64,000 nt of DNA from Adiantum capillus-veneris. Taxonomy: Eukaryota; Streptophyta; Polypodiopsida; Polypodiales; Pteridaceae. Below, piece by piece: positions 1 to 13,900 of the stretch; position 1 is the first letter of the stretch; each line of letters starts with the position of its first letter. Position numbers and translations under genes: made by a program. The notes beneath the pieces were generated by a model. It saw only the letters and a list, made by a program, of their open reading frames with translations. It did not search any database and had not been told where the DNA came from. The stretch is from assembly GCA_014529385.2 (NCBI GenBank), contig CM043964.1, forward strand, positions 129,918,920-129,982,919, in the 5' to 3' direction.

Positions 1-1084
1 GAAAAGTGCATACAATGCACGAAGCCTCCTCATTTAACATGGCAGATATAGCATTGCAACAAATGGGAGGAGCATTCACAAACAATGCGAGCCTTTCTAA
101 AATTTATACACGTAATCAGTCTTTCAAAGATCTCTTTGTTGTTTTGTTCATTGTGAAGCAAAACTTTTGCAGCATAGATTGAATGCTGCCCATCAAGAAT
201 CCAATAATGATAATCTTTAATTTTTTTGCTCCTCTACCTCTTCTACTGCCAAAGGAGTCCCCTTCTTTGATTTTGCATTTCGAACAGGCATCAATATGCA
301 CATGTGCTGCAGGCTTGGTCGTACTCCGTGAAAATCCAAATAACACACTTTCAGCGTGTTTTTTATCCATAATACGTGCATTTTAGTGATCAGGAGCAAG
401 CCAACAATTTTGAATAGGGATATCAAATTCCCTATATTGGAAAGGAAAATAATTTATGTACTTATTCATTCCACCTGTATCTTTTTCTTGTCCTTTCATG
501 GCCTCATAGCTTCTAAAACATTGGATCCACAATTCTCATCTTTGACATTGAACCCTCTGTTGATGAGGATGCCAAAGATGCCTTGTCTACATCCAAAATG
601 GAACTAGTTCGCTTAGCTTCTACTTTCTGCACTTTTGCTTGCTTCTTGTGGATGGTGGTCGTGAAGCTTTCACCTTTTTCGTTGTAGTGTGGCAATGATG
701 GAGCTTTGAAGTTGATCTGCTGTGATATTTGGATTTGATTCTGCAAACTTCCATCCTCGAGAAAACATTGTCTCTTCTTTGTTTCTAGACATGCGCTCCA
801 ATGCATATGCTCCTGGAGATAGTTGAAATTCTAGATTCATTGGAACTAGAATGTCAATGCATTCCACCTCTGGATGACTATCAACTACAGAGACAGATGC
901 TTCCACAACTTGTCCAACATCTTCAAACAAGTGTCATTCTCCTTTTTGGCAATAAATAGATGCACCTTATGAAATTGTGCACCCTCTATACCATGTATGT
1001 CCAAATACCATTTCCTAAGATCATTGCAAGTATAGTCAACTGAGACAGCAACCCTTGCAACCTGTTTTTTTGGAGCCATCTTTC
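1..1084 (-). pseudogene. Decayed gene with DGQHS motif, cut by the window edge
   Basis: Read on the minus strand, the gene starts at ATG 1079-1077 (MAPKKQVARV...) and stays recognisably protein-like to position 1. It needs shifts between reading frames near 930, 690 and 500, and meets few in-frame stops. Readable blocks are RKWYLDIHGIEGAQF (about residues 20-35), ECIDILVPMNLEFQL, a Ser/Lys-rich stretch, NARIMDKKHAESVLFGF, and YHYWILDGQHSIYAAKVL at about 209-155. The ILDGQHS block resembles the DGQHR motif of DndB/ParB-like proteins; that likeness is inferred from the motif only. It continues beyond the left edge. The missing stops despite frameshifts suggest either recent decay or indel errors in the assembly. 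I do not recognise the family with certainty and assign no reaction. It faces away from the satellite array and mirrors the transposase-like gene at 27.2 kb. Confidence 0.5.
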
Positions 1085-1101
1085 CTGAAACAAAAAAAAA
1101 A
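1085..1101 (-). promoter_or_regulatory. 3' splice acceptor before the leftward gene
   Basis: On the minus strand a run of about twelve T, then GTTTCAG, ends five bases before the ATG of the DGQHS gene. This is a textbook plant 3' splice site. It implies either a 5'-UTR intron or an upstream coding exon lying inside or beyond the satellite array. No donor could be assigned. Confidence 0.55.
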
Positions 1102-4100
1102 ACCAAATGTTATTTTAACATATACTTTTTTGTAATGGATTAAGTTTGTGTGAATATACAAGTTCCACCACTTGTTCAAGCTAGATCTAAGCAAGTATAC
1201 ATAGTGATCATTTAAGCTAGTAACTAAGGGAAGGGAGAAGTAAGGTCCACCACTTGTCCAAGCTCAGCTCTAGACAACATGGAGAGATTCGAGGTCTACT
1301 AATTGTCTAATATAGGCTAACTATATTGAAACATAGAGAGAAGCAAAGGTCCACCACTTGTCCAATCTAGGGTCCATTGAAACATGGAGAGAAGGATGCT
1401 CCACCATTTGTCCAAAATAGGCTCCATTGAAACATGAAGAGAAGCAAGATGCACCATGTCTTTGAGATGCTAGGCTCCATTGAAATACCTTAAACCCATG
1501 ATATTTTGTATATGTGGGGGTTTAAATTCAAGGTCCACCACTTGTCCAACCTATTATCCCTAGTAGCATGAGTGGTTTGGTCTCAAGATTCACCACTTTT
1601 CCACTCTATGTCATTATATTAAGAAGATCTGGGTGTTAAGGTCCACCACTTGTCCAACCTATAAGGCTATATCTTAAATGGTATTATTTACCACCACTTG
1701 GAATGCACATGATGGGTTTTACATAGGGTATGGTTCCAGGTCCACCACTTGTCCAAGCTAACTCTATTGAAACATAGAGAGAATCAAAGGTCCACCACTT
1801 GTCCAAGCTAGGCTCCATTGAAACATGGAGAGAAGGATGTACCTCCAACCAGTTGTCTCCAAAATGCTAGGCTCCATTGAATATCTTAAACCCATGATAT
1901 TTCGTACATGGGGGGTTTACATTCAAGGTCCACCACTTGTCCAACCTATTATCATAGTAGCATGAGTGGTTTGATGTCAAGATTCACCACTTTTCCACTC
2001 TATGTCATTATATTAAGAAGATCTGGGTGTTAAGGTCCACCACTTGTCCAACCTATAAGGCTATATCTTAAAGGGTATTCTTTCTCACCACTTGGAATGA
2101 CCATGATAGGTTTTACATGGGGGTTTGGTTCCAAGTCCACACTTGTCCAAGCTAACTCTATTGAAACATAGAGAGAAGCAAAGGTCCACCACTTGTCTAA
2201 GCTAGGGTCCATTGAAACATGGAGAGAAGGATGCTCCACCATTTGTCCAAGATAGGCTCCATTGAAACATGAAGAGAAGCAAGCTGCACCATGTCTCCAA
2301 GATGCTAAGATCCATTGAAATACCTTAAACCCACGATATTTTGTACATGGGGAGTTTACATCAAGGTCCACCACTTGTCCAACCTATTATCTCTAGTAGC
2401 ATGAGTGGTTTGGTCTCAAGATTCACCACTTTTCCACTCTATGTCATTACGTAAGAAGATCTGGGTGTTAAGGTCGACCACTTGTCCAACCTATAAGGGT
2501 ATATCTTAAAGGGTATTCTTTCTCACCACTTGAAATGTCCATGATATGTTTTACATGGGGGTTTGGCTCCAAGGGTCCACCACTTGTCCAAGCTAACTCT
2601 ATTGAAACATAGAGAGAAACAAAGGTCCACCACTTGTCCAAGCTAGGCTCCATTGAAACATGGAGAGAAGGATCCTCTACCATTGTCGAAGCTAACTCTA
2701 TTGAAACATGGGGGGTTTACATTCAAGGTCCACCACTTGTCCAACCTATTAACGCTAGTAGCATGAGTGGTTTGGTCTCAAGATTCACCACTTTTTCACT
2801 CTATGTCATTATATTAAGAATATTTGGGTGTTAAGGTCCACCACTTGTCCAACCTATAAGGCTATATCTTAAGGGTTATTCTTTCTCACCACTTGGAGTG
2901 ACCAGCATAGGTTTTACATGGGGGTTTTGTTTCAAGGTCCACCACTTGTCCAAGCTAAACTATTGAAACATAGAGAGAATCAAAGGTCCACCACTTGTCC
3001 AAGCTAGGGTCCATTGAAAACATGGAGAGAAGGATGCTCACCATTTGTCCAAGATAGCTCCATTGAAACATGAAGAGAAGCAAGCTACACCATGTCTCCA
3101 AGATGCTAGGCTCCATTGAAATACCTCAAACCCATGATATTTTGTACATGGGGGTTTACATTCAAGGTCAACCACTTGTCCAACTATTAACTCTAGGTAG
3201 CATGAGTGGTTTGCCTCTCAGATTCCACCACTTTTCCATATCTCTATCATTATACTAAGGAATAAATATTTAGGTGTTAAGGTTCCACCATTTGTCCAAC
3301 CTATAGACATATATCTTAAGCTACTATTCTTTCTGCACACCTGAAAGACTATATCTTATTGGTACATCAATCCAAGCTATATTATTGCTAGTAGCTGAGT
3401 GGTTTGGTCTCAAGATTCACAACTTTTTGTAGAATATTAGGGTTGTTAAGGTCACCACTTGTCCAACCTATAAGGCTACATCTTAAAGGTTATTCTTTCT
3501 CACCACTTGGAATGACCATGATAGTTTTTACATGGGGGTTTGGTTCCAAGGTCCACCACTTGTCCAAGCTAACTCTATGGAAACATAGAGAGAGAAGCAA
3601 AGGTCCACCACTTGTCAAGCTAGGCTCCATTGAAACTGGAGAAGGATGCTCCACCATTTGTCCAAGATAGGCTCTCATTGAAACATGAAAAGAAGCAAGG
3701 TGCACCATGTCTCCAAGATGCTAGGATCCATGAAAAACCTTAAACCCACGATATTGTTTACATGTGGGGTTTAACGTCAAGGTCCAGTCACTTTTCCAAG
3801 CTATTATCCCTAGTAGCATGAGTGGTTTGGTCTCAAGATTCACCACTTTTCCACTCTATGTCATTATATTAAGATCTAGGTGTTAAGGTCGACCACTTGT
3901 CCAACCTATAAGGCTATATCTTAAAGGTTATTCTTTCTCACCACTTGGAATGACCATGATAGGTTTTACATGGGGTTTGGTTCAAGGTCCACACTTGTCC
4001 AAGTAACTCTATGAAACATAGAGAGAACAAAGGTCCACCACTTGTCCAAGCTAGGCTCCATTGAAACATGGAGAGAAGGATGCTCCCACCATTTGTCAAG

Positions 4101-4999
4101 CTAGGCTCCATTGAAAACATGAGGAGAAGCAAGGTTTGCCACCATGTCTCCAAGCATGCTAGGCTCCACTCGAAAAACATTTAAACCCACGATATGTCGT
4201 TAGAGAGGGGTTTACATTCAAGGTCCAACCATTGTCCAAGCTATTATTGCTAGTATATCTGAGTGGTTTTGGTCTCAAGATTCACCACTTTTCCACTCTA
4301 TGTCATTTATTAAGATTTGGGTTGTTAAGGTCCACCACTTGTCCAACCTATAAGGCTACCATCTTAAAGGTATTCTTCTTACCACTTGAGTGACATGATA
4401 GGTTTTACATGGGGGGTTTGGTTCCAAGGTCCACCACTTGTCCAAGCTAACTCTATTGAAACATAGAGAGAAGCAAAGGTCAACCACTTGTCCAAGCTAG
4501 GGTCCATTGAAACATGGAGAGAAGGATGCTCCACCATTTGTCCAAGATAGGACTCATTGAAACATGAGAGAAAGCAAGCTGCACCATGTCTCCAAGATGC
4601 TAGGCCTCCATCGAAATACATTAAACCACGTTATTTCGTACATTGAGGGTTTACATTCAAGGTCCACCACATGTCCAAGCTTTATTGCTAGTAGCCTGAG
4701 TGGTTTGGTCTCAAGATTCCACTTTTATAAGAATATGTGGGTGTTTTTAAGGTCCACCACTTGTCCAACCTATAAGGCTACATCTTAAGGTTATTCTTTC
4801 TTACCACTTGGGTGACCATGATAGGTTTTACATGGGGGTTTGGTTCCAAGGTCCACCACTTGTCCAAGCTAACTCTATTGAAACATAGAGAGAAGCAAAG
4901 GTCCACCCTTGTCTAAGCTAGGGTCCATTGAAACATGGGGAGAAGGATGCTCCACCATTTGTCCAAGGTAGGCTCCATTGAAACATAGGAGAATCAAGG

Positions 5000-7900
5000 T
5001 GCACCATGTCTCCAAGATGCTAGGCTCCATCGAAAAACATTAAAACCAACGATATGTCGTAGATGAGGGGTTTACATTCAGGTCCACACTTGTCCAAGCT
5101 ATTATTGCTAGTAGCCTGAGTGGTGGTCTCAAGATTCACCACTTTTCCACTCTATGTCATTATATTAAGAATATGCGGTGTTAAGGTCCACCACTTGTCC
5201 AACCTATAAGGCTACATCTTAAAGGTTATTCTTTATTACCACTTGGAGTGACCATGATAGGTTTTACATGGGGGTTGGTTCCAAGGTCCACCACTTGTCC
5301 TAAGCTAACTCTATTGAAACATAGAGAGAACAAAGGTCCACCACTTGTCCAAGCTAGGGTCCATTGAAACATGGAGAGAAGGATGCTCCACCATTTGTCC
5401 AAGATAGGCTCCATTGAAACATGAGGAGAAGCAAGTGCACCATGTCTCCAAGATGCTAGGCTCCATCGAAAATACATTAAACCCACGATATTTCGTAGAT
5501 GAGGGGTTTACATTCAAGGTCCACACTTGTCCAAGCTATTATTGCTAGTAGCCTGAGTGGTTTGGTCTCAAGATTTTTCACCTATTTTATTAAGAATATT
5601 AGGGTGTTAAGGTCCACCACTTGTCCCACCTATAAGGCTACATCTTAAAGGTTATTCTTTCTTACTACTTGGAGTGACCATGATAGGTTTTACATGGGGG
5701 TTTGGTTCCAAGGTCCACCACTTGTCCAAGCTAACTCTATTGAAACATAGAGAGAAGCAAAGGTCCACCCCTTGTCTAAGCTAGGGTCCATTGAAACATG
5801 GAGAGAAGGATGCTCCACCATTTGTCCAAGCTAGGCTCCATTGAAACATGGAGAAGCAAGGTGCACCATGTCTCCAAGATGCTAGGCTCATCGAAAAACA
5901 TTAAACCACGATATGTCGTAGATGAGGGGTTTACATTCAAGGTCCACCACTTGTCCAAGCTATTATTGCTAGTAGCCTGAGTGGTTTGGTCTCAAGATTC
6001 ACCACTTTTCCACTCTATGTCATTATATAAGAATGTGGGTGTTAAGGTCCACCACTTGTCCAACCTATAAGGCTACATCTTAAAGGTTATTCTTTTCACC
6101 ACTTGGAGTGACCATGATAGGTTTTACATGGGGGTTGGTTCCAAGGTCCACCACTTGTCCAAGCTAACTCTATTGAAACATAGAGAGAAGCAAAGGTCCA
6201 CCCCTTGTCTAAGCTAGGGTCCATTGAAACATGGAGAGAAGGATGCTCCACCATTTGTCCAAGGTAGGCTCCATTAAACATGAGGAGAAGCAAGGTGCAC
6301 CATGTCTCCAAGATGCTAGGCTCCATCGAAAAACATTAAACCCACGATATGTCGTAGATGAGGGGTTTACATTCAAGGTCCAACTTGTCCAAGCTATTAT
6401 TTGGTAGTAGCCTGAGTGGTTTGGTCTCAAGATTCACCACTTTTCCACTCTATGTCATTATATTAAGAATATGCGCGTGTTAAGTCCACCACTTGTCCAA
6501 CCTATAAGGCTACATCTTAAAGGTTATTCTTTATTACCACTTGGAGTGACCATGATAGGTTTTACATGGGGTTTGGTTCCAAGGTCCACCACTTGTCCAA
6601 GCTAACTCTATTGAAACATAGAGAGAAACAAAGGTCCACCACTTGTCCAAGCTAGGGTCCATTGAAACATGGAGAGAAGGATGCTCCACCATTTGTCCAA
6701 GATAGGCTCCATTGAAACATGACGAGAAGCAAGGTGCACCATGTCTCCAAGATGCTAGGCTCCATCGAAATACATTAAACCACGATATTTCGTAGATGAG
6801 GGGTTTACATTCAAGGTCCACCACTTGTCCAAGCTATTATTGCTAGTAGCCTGAGTGGTTTGGTCTCAAGATTCACCACTTTTATTAAGAATATGTTGTG
6901 TTAAGGTCCACCACTTGTCCAACCTATAAGGCTACATCTTAAAGGTTATTCTTTCTTACTACTGGAGTGACCATGATAGGTTTTACATGGGGGTTTGGTT
7001 CCAAGGTCCACCACTTGTCCAAGCTAACTTATTGAAAACATAGAGAGAAGCAAAGGTCCACCCCTGTCTAAGCTAGGGTCCATTGAAACATGGAGAGAAG
7101 GATGCTCACCATTTGTCCAAGGTAGGCTCCATTGAAAACATGAGGAGAAGCAAGGTGCACCATGTCTCCAAGATGCTAGGCTCCATCGAAAAACATTAAA
7201 CCCACGATATGTCGTAGATGAGGGGTTTACATTCAAGGTCAAACACTTGTCCAAGCTATTATTGCTAGTAGCTGAGTGGTTTGGTCTCAAGATTCACCAC
7301 TTTTCCACTCTATGTCATTATATTAAGAATATGCGGTGTTAAGGTCCACCACTTGTCCACCTATAAGGCTACTTCTTAAAGGTTATTCTTTCTTACACTT
7401 GGAGTGAACATGATAGGTTTTACATGGGGGTTTGGTTCCAAGGTCCACCACTTGTCCAAGCTACTCTATTGAAACATAGAGAGAAACAAAGGTCCACCAC
7501 TTGTCAAGCTAGGGTCCATTGAAACATGGAGAGAAGGATGCTCCACCATTTGTCCAAGATAGGCTCCATTGAAACATGACGAGAAGCAAGCTGGCAACAT
7601 GTCTCCAGGAGCTAGGCTCCATCGAAATACATTAACCCACGATATTTGTAGATGAGGGGTTTACATTCAAGGTCCACCACTTGTCCAAGTATTATTGTAG
7701 TAGCCTGAGTGGTTTGGTCTCAAGATTCAACACTTTTATTAAGAATAATGGGTGTTAAGGTCCACCACTTGTCCAACCTATAAGGCTACATCTTAAAGGT
7801 TATTCTTTCTTACTACTTGGAGTGACCATGATAGGTTTTACATGGGGGTTTGGTTCCAAGGTCCACCACTTGTCCAAGCTAACTCTATTGAAACATAGAG

Positions 7901-10900
7901 GAAGCAAAGTCCACCCATTGTCTAAGCTAGGGTCCATTGAAACATGGAGAGAAGGATGCTCCACCATTTGTCCAAGGTAGGCTCCATTGAAACATGAGGA
8001 GAAGCAAGGTGCACCATGTTCCAAGATGCTAGGCTCCATCAAAAATACATTAAACCCACGATATGTCGTAGATGAGGGGTTTACATTCAAGGTCACCACT
8101 TGTCCAAGCTATTATTGCTAGTAGCCTGAGTGGTTTGGTCTCAAGATTCCCCTTTTCACTCTATGTCATTATATTAAGAATATGCGGTGTTAAGGTCCAC
8201 CACTTGTCCAACCTATAAGGCTACATCTTAAAGGTTATTCTTTCTTACCACTTGGAGTGACCATGATAGGTTTTACATGGGGGTTTGGTTCCAAGGTCAC
8301 CACTTGTCCAAGCTAACTCTATTGAAACATATAGAGAGAAGCAAAGGTCCACCCCTTGTCTAAGCTAGGGTCCATTGAAACATGGAGAGAAGGATGCTCC
8401 ACCATTTGTCCAAGGTAGGCTCCATTGAAACATGAGGAGAATCAAGGTGCACCATGTCTCCAAGATGCTAGGCTCCATCGAAAAACATTAAACACGATAT
8501 GTCGTAGATGAGGGGTTTACATTCAAGGTCCACACTTGTCCAAGCTATTATTGCTAGTAGCCTGAGTGGTTTGGTCTCAAGATTCACCACTTTTCCACTC
8601 TATGTCATTATATTAAGTATGCGCGTGTTAAGGTCCACCACTTGTCCAACCTATAAGGCTACATCTTAAAGGTTATTCTTTATTACACTTGGAGTGACCA
8701 TGATAGGTTTTACATGGGGGTTTGGTTCCAAGGTCCACCACTTGTCCAAGCTAACTCTATTGAAACATAGAGAGAAACAAAGGTCCACCACTTGTCCAAG
8801 CTAGGGTCCATTGAAACATGGAGAGAAGGATGCTCCACCATTTGTCCAAGATAGGCTCCATTGAAACATGACGAGAAGCAAGCTGCACCATGTCTCCAAG
8901 ATGCTAGGCTCCATCGAAATACATTAAACCCACGATATTCGTAGATGAGGGGTGTAACATTCAAGGTCACCACTTGTCCAAGCTATTATTGCTAGTAGCC
9001 TGAGTGGTTTGGTCTCAAGATTCACCACTTTTATTAAGATATGTGGGTGTTAAGGTCCACCACTTGTCCAACCTATAAGGCTACATCTTAAAGGTTATTC
9101 TTTTTACTACTTGGAGTGACCATGATAGGTTTTACATGGGGGTTTGGTTCCAAGGTCCACCACTTGTCCAAGCTAACTCTATTGAAACATAGAGAGAAGC
9201 AAAGGTCCACCCTTGTCTAAGCTAGGGTCCATTGAAACATGGAGAGAAGGATGCTCCACCATTTGTCCAAGGTAGGCTCCATTGAAACATGAGGAGAAGC
9301 AAGTGCACCATGTCTCCAAGATGCTAGGCTCCATCGAAAACATTAAACCCACGATATGTCGTAGATGAGGGGTTTACATTCAAGGTCCACCACTTGTCCA
9401 AGCTATTATTGCTAGTAGCCTGAGTGGTTTGGTCTCAAGATTCACCACTTTTCCACTCTATGTCATTATATAAGAATATGCGGTGTTAAGGTCCACCACT
9501 TGTCCAACCTATAAGGCTAATCTTAAAGGTTATTCTTTTATACCACTTGGAGTGACCATGATAGGTTTTACATGGGGGTTTGGTTCCAAGGTCCACCACT
9601 TGTCCAAGCTAACTCTATTGAAACATAGAGAGAAACAAAGGTCCACCACTTGTCCAAGCTAGGGTCCATTGAAACATGGAGAGAAGGATGCTCCACCATT
9701 TGTCCAAGATAGGCTCCATTGAAACATGACGAGAAGCAAGCTGCACCATGTCTCCAAGATGCTAGGCTCCATCGAAATACATTAACCCACGATATTTGTA
9801 GATGAGGGGTTTACATTCAAGGTCCACCACTTGTCCAAGCTATTTTGCTAGTAGCCTGAGTGGTTTGGTCTCAAGATTCACCACTTTTATTAGAATATTG
9901 GGTGTTAAGGTCCACCACTTGTCCAACCTATAAGGCTACATCTTAAAGGTTATTTTTCTTACTACTTGGAGTGACCATGATAGGTTTTACATGGGGGTTT
10001 GGTTCCAAGGTCCACCACTGTCCAAGCTAACTCTATTGAAACATAGAGAGAAGCAAAGGTCCACCCTTGTCTAAGCTAGGGTCCATTGAAACATGGAGAG
10101 AAGGATGCTCCACCATTTGTCCAAGGTAGGCTCCATTGAAACATGAGGAGAAGCAAGGTGCACCATGTCTCCAAGATGCTAGGCTCCATCAAAAAACATT
10201 AAACCCACGATATGTCGTAGATGAGGGGTTTACATTCAAGGTCCACACTTGTCCAAGCTATTATTGCTAGTAGCTGAGTGGTTTGGTCTCAAGATTCACC
10301 ACTTTTCCACTCTATGTCATTATATTAAGATATGCGTGTTTAAGGTCCACACTTGTCCAACCTATAAGGCTACATCTTAAAGGTTATTCTTTCTTACCAC
10401 TTGGAGTGACCATGATAGGTTTTACATGGGGGTTTGTTCAAGGTCCACCACTTGTCCAAGCTAACTCTATTGAAACATAGAGAGAAGCAAAGGTCCACCC
10501 ACTTGTCTAAGCTAGGGTCCATTGAAACATGGAGAGAAGGATGCTCCACCATTTGTCCAAGGTAGGCTCCATTGAAACATGAGAGAAGCAAGGTGCACCA
10601 TGTCTCCAAGATGCTAGGCTCCATCGAAAAAACATTAAACCCACGATATGTCGTAGATGAGGGTTTACATTCAAGGTCCAACACTTGTCCAAGCTATTAT
10701 TGGTAGCCTGAGTGGTTTGTCTCAAGATTCACCACTTTTCACTCTACTTTATCATTATATTAAGATTGCGGTGTTAAGGTCCACCACTTGTCCAACCTAT
10801 AAGGCTACATCTTAAAGGTTATTCTTTTATTCACACTTGGAGTGACCATGATAGGTTTTACATGGGGGTTTGGTTCCAAGGTCCACCACTTGTCCAAGCT

Positions 10901-13900
10901 AACTCTATTGAAACATAGAGAGAACAAAGGTCCACCACTTGTCCAAGCTAGGGTCCATTGAAACATGGGAGAAGGATGCTCCACCATTTGTCCAAGATAG
11001 GCTCCATTGAACATGACGAGAAGCAAGCTGCACCATGTCTCCAAGATGCTAGGCTCCATCAAATACATTAAACCCACGATATTTCGTAGATGAGGGTTTA
11101 CATTCAAGGTCCACCACTTGTCCAAGCTATTATTGCTAGTAGCCTGAGTGGTTTGGTCTCAAGATTCACAACTTTTATTAAGAATATGTGGGTGTTAAGG
11201 TCCACCACTTGTCCAACTATAAGGCTACATCTTAAAGGTTATTCTTTCTTACCACTTGGAGTGACCATGATAGGTTTTACATGGGGGTTTGGTTCCAAGG
11301 TCCACCACTTGTCCAAGCTAACTCTATTGAAACATAGAGAGAAGCAAAGGTCCACCACTTGTCCAAGCTAGGGTCCATTGAAACATGGAGAGAAGGATGC
11401 TCCACCATTTGTCCAAGTAGGCTCCATTGAAACATGAGGAGAAGCAAGGTGCACCATGTCTCCAAGATGCTAGGCTCCATCGAAAAACATTAAACCCACG
11501 ATATGTCGTAGATGAGGGGTTTACATTCAAGGTCCACACTTGTCCAAGCTATTATTGTAGTAGCCTGAGTGGTTTGGTCTCAAGATTCACCACTTTTCCA
11601 CTCTATGTCATTATATTAAGAATATGTGCGTGTTAAGGTCCACCACTTGTCCAACCTATAAGGCTACATCTTAAAGGTTATTCTTTCTTACCACTTGGAG
11701 TGACCATGATAGGGTTTACATGGGGGTTTGGTTCCAAGGTCCACCACTTGTCCAAGCTAACTCTATTGAAACATAGAGAGAAAAAAGGTCCACCACTTGT
11801 CCAAGCTAGGGTCCATTGAAACATGGAGAGAAGGATGCTCCACCATTTGTCCAAGTAGGCTCCATTGAAACATGAGGAGAAGCAAGGTGCACCATGTCTC
11901 CAAGATGCTAGGCTCCATCGAAATACATTAAACCCACGATATGTCGTAGATGAGGGGTTTACATTCAAGGTCCACCACTTGTCCAAGCTATTATTGGTAG
12001 TAGCCTGAGTGGTTGGTTTCAAGATTCACCACTTTTCCACTATGTCATTATATTAAGAATATGCGGGTGTTAAGGTCCACCACTTGTCCAACCTATAAGG
12101 CTACATCTTAAAGGTTATTCTTTCTTACCACTTGGAGTGACCATGATAGGTTTTACATGGGGGTTTGGTTCCAAGGTCCACCACTTGTCCAAGCTAACTC
12201 TATTGAAACATAGAGAGAAGCAAAGGTCCACCACTTGTCTAAGCTAGGGTCCATTGAAACATGGAGAGAAGGATGCTCCACCATTTGTCCAAGATAGGCT
12301 CCATTGAAACATGAGGAGAAGCAAGGTGCACCATGTCTCCAAGATGCTAGGCTCCATCGAAAAACATTTAACCCACGATATGTCGTAGATGAGGGGTTTA
12401 CATTCAAGGTCCACCACTTGTCCAAGCTATTATTGCTAGTAGCCTGAGTGGTTTGGTCTCAAGATTCACCACTTTTCCACTCTATGTCATTATATTAAGA
12501 ATATTGCGTGTTAAGGTCCACCACTTGTCCAACCTATAAGGCTACATCTTAAAGGTTATTCTTTCTTACCACTTGGAGTGACCATGATAGGTTTTACATG
12601 GGGTTTGGTTCCAAGGTCCACCACTTGTCCAAGCTAACTCTATTGAAACATAGAGAGAAGCAAAGGTCCACCACTTGTCTAAGCTAGGGTCCATTGAAAC
12701 ATGGAGAGAAGGATGCTCCACCATTTGTCCAAGGTAGGCTCCATTGAAACATGAGGAGAAGCAAGGTGCACCATGTCTCCAAGATGCTAGGCTCCATCGA
12801 AAAACATTAAACCCACGATATGTCGTAGATGAGGGGTTTACATTCAGGTCCACACTTGTCCAAGCTATTATTGGTAGTAGCCTGAGTGGTTTGGTCTCAA
12901 GATTCACCACTTTTCCACTCTATGTCATTATTAAGAATATGCGGGTGTTAAGGTCCACCACTTGTCCAACCTATAAGGCTACATCTTAAAGGTTATTCTT
13001 TCTTACCACTTGGAGTGACCATGATAGGTTTTACATGGGGGTTTGGTTCCAAGGTCCACCACTTGTCCAAGCTAACTCTATTGAAACATAGAGAGAAACA
13101 AAGGTCCACCACTTGTCAAGCTAGGGTCCATTGAAACATGGAGAGAAGGATGCTCCACCATTTGTCCAAGATAGGCTCCATTGAAACATGAGGAGAAGCA
13201 AGCTGCACCATGTCTCCAAGATGCTAGGCTCCATCGAAATACATTAAACCCACGATATTTCGTAGATGAGGGGTTTACATTCAAGGTCCACCACTTGTCC
13301 AAGCTATTATTGCTAGTAGCCTGAGTGGTTTGGTCTCAAGATTCACCACTTTTATTAAGAATATGTGGGTGTTAAGGTCCACCACTTGTCCAACCTATAA
13401 GGCTACATCTTAAAGGTTATTCTTTCTTACTACTTGGAGTGACCATGATAGGTTTTACATGGGGGTTTGGTTCCAAGGTCCACCACTTGTCCAAGCTAAC
13501 TCTATTGAAACATAGAGAGAAGCAAAGGTCCACCCCTTGTCCAAGCTAGGGTCCATTGAAACATGGAGAGAAGGATGCTCCACCATTTGTCCAAGGTAGG
13601 CTCCATTGAAACATGAGGAGAAGCAAGTGCACCATGTCTCCAAGATGCTAGGCTCCATCGAAAAACATTAAACCCACGATATGTCGTAGATGAGGGGTTT
13701 ACATTCAAGGTCCACACTTGTCCAAGCTATTATTGGTAGTAGCCTGAGTGGTTTGTCTCAAGATTCACCACTTTTCCACTCTATGTCATTATATTAAGAA
13801 TATGCGCGTGTTAAGGTCCACCACTTGTCCAACCTATAAGGCTACATCTTAAGGTTATTCTTTATTACCACTTGGAGTGACCATGATAGGTTTTACATGG

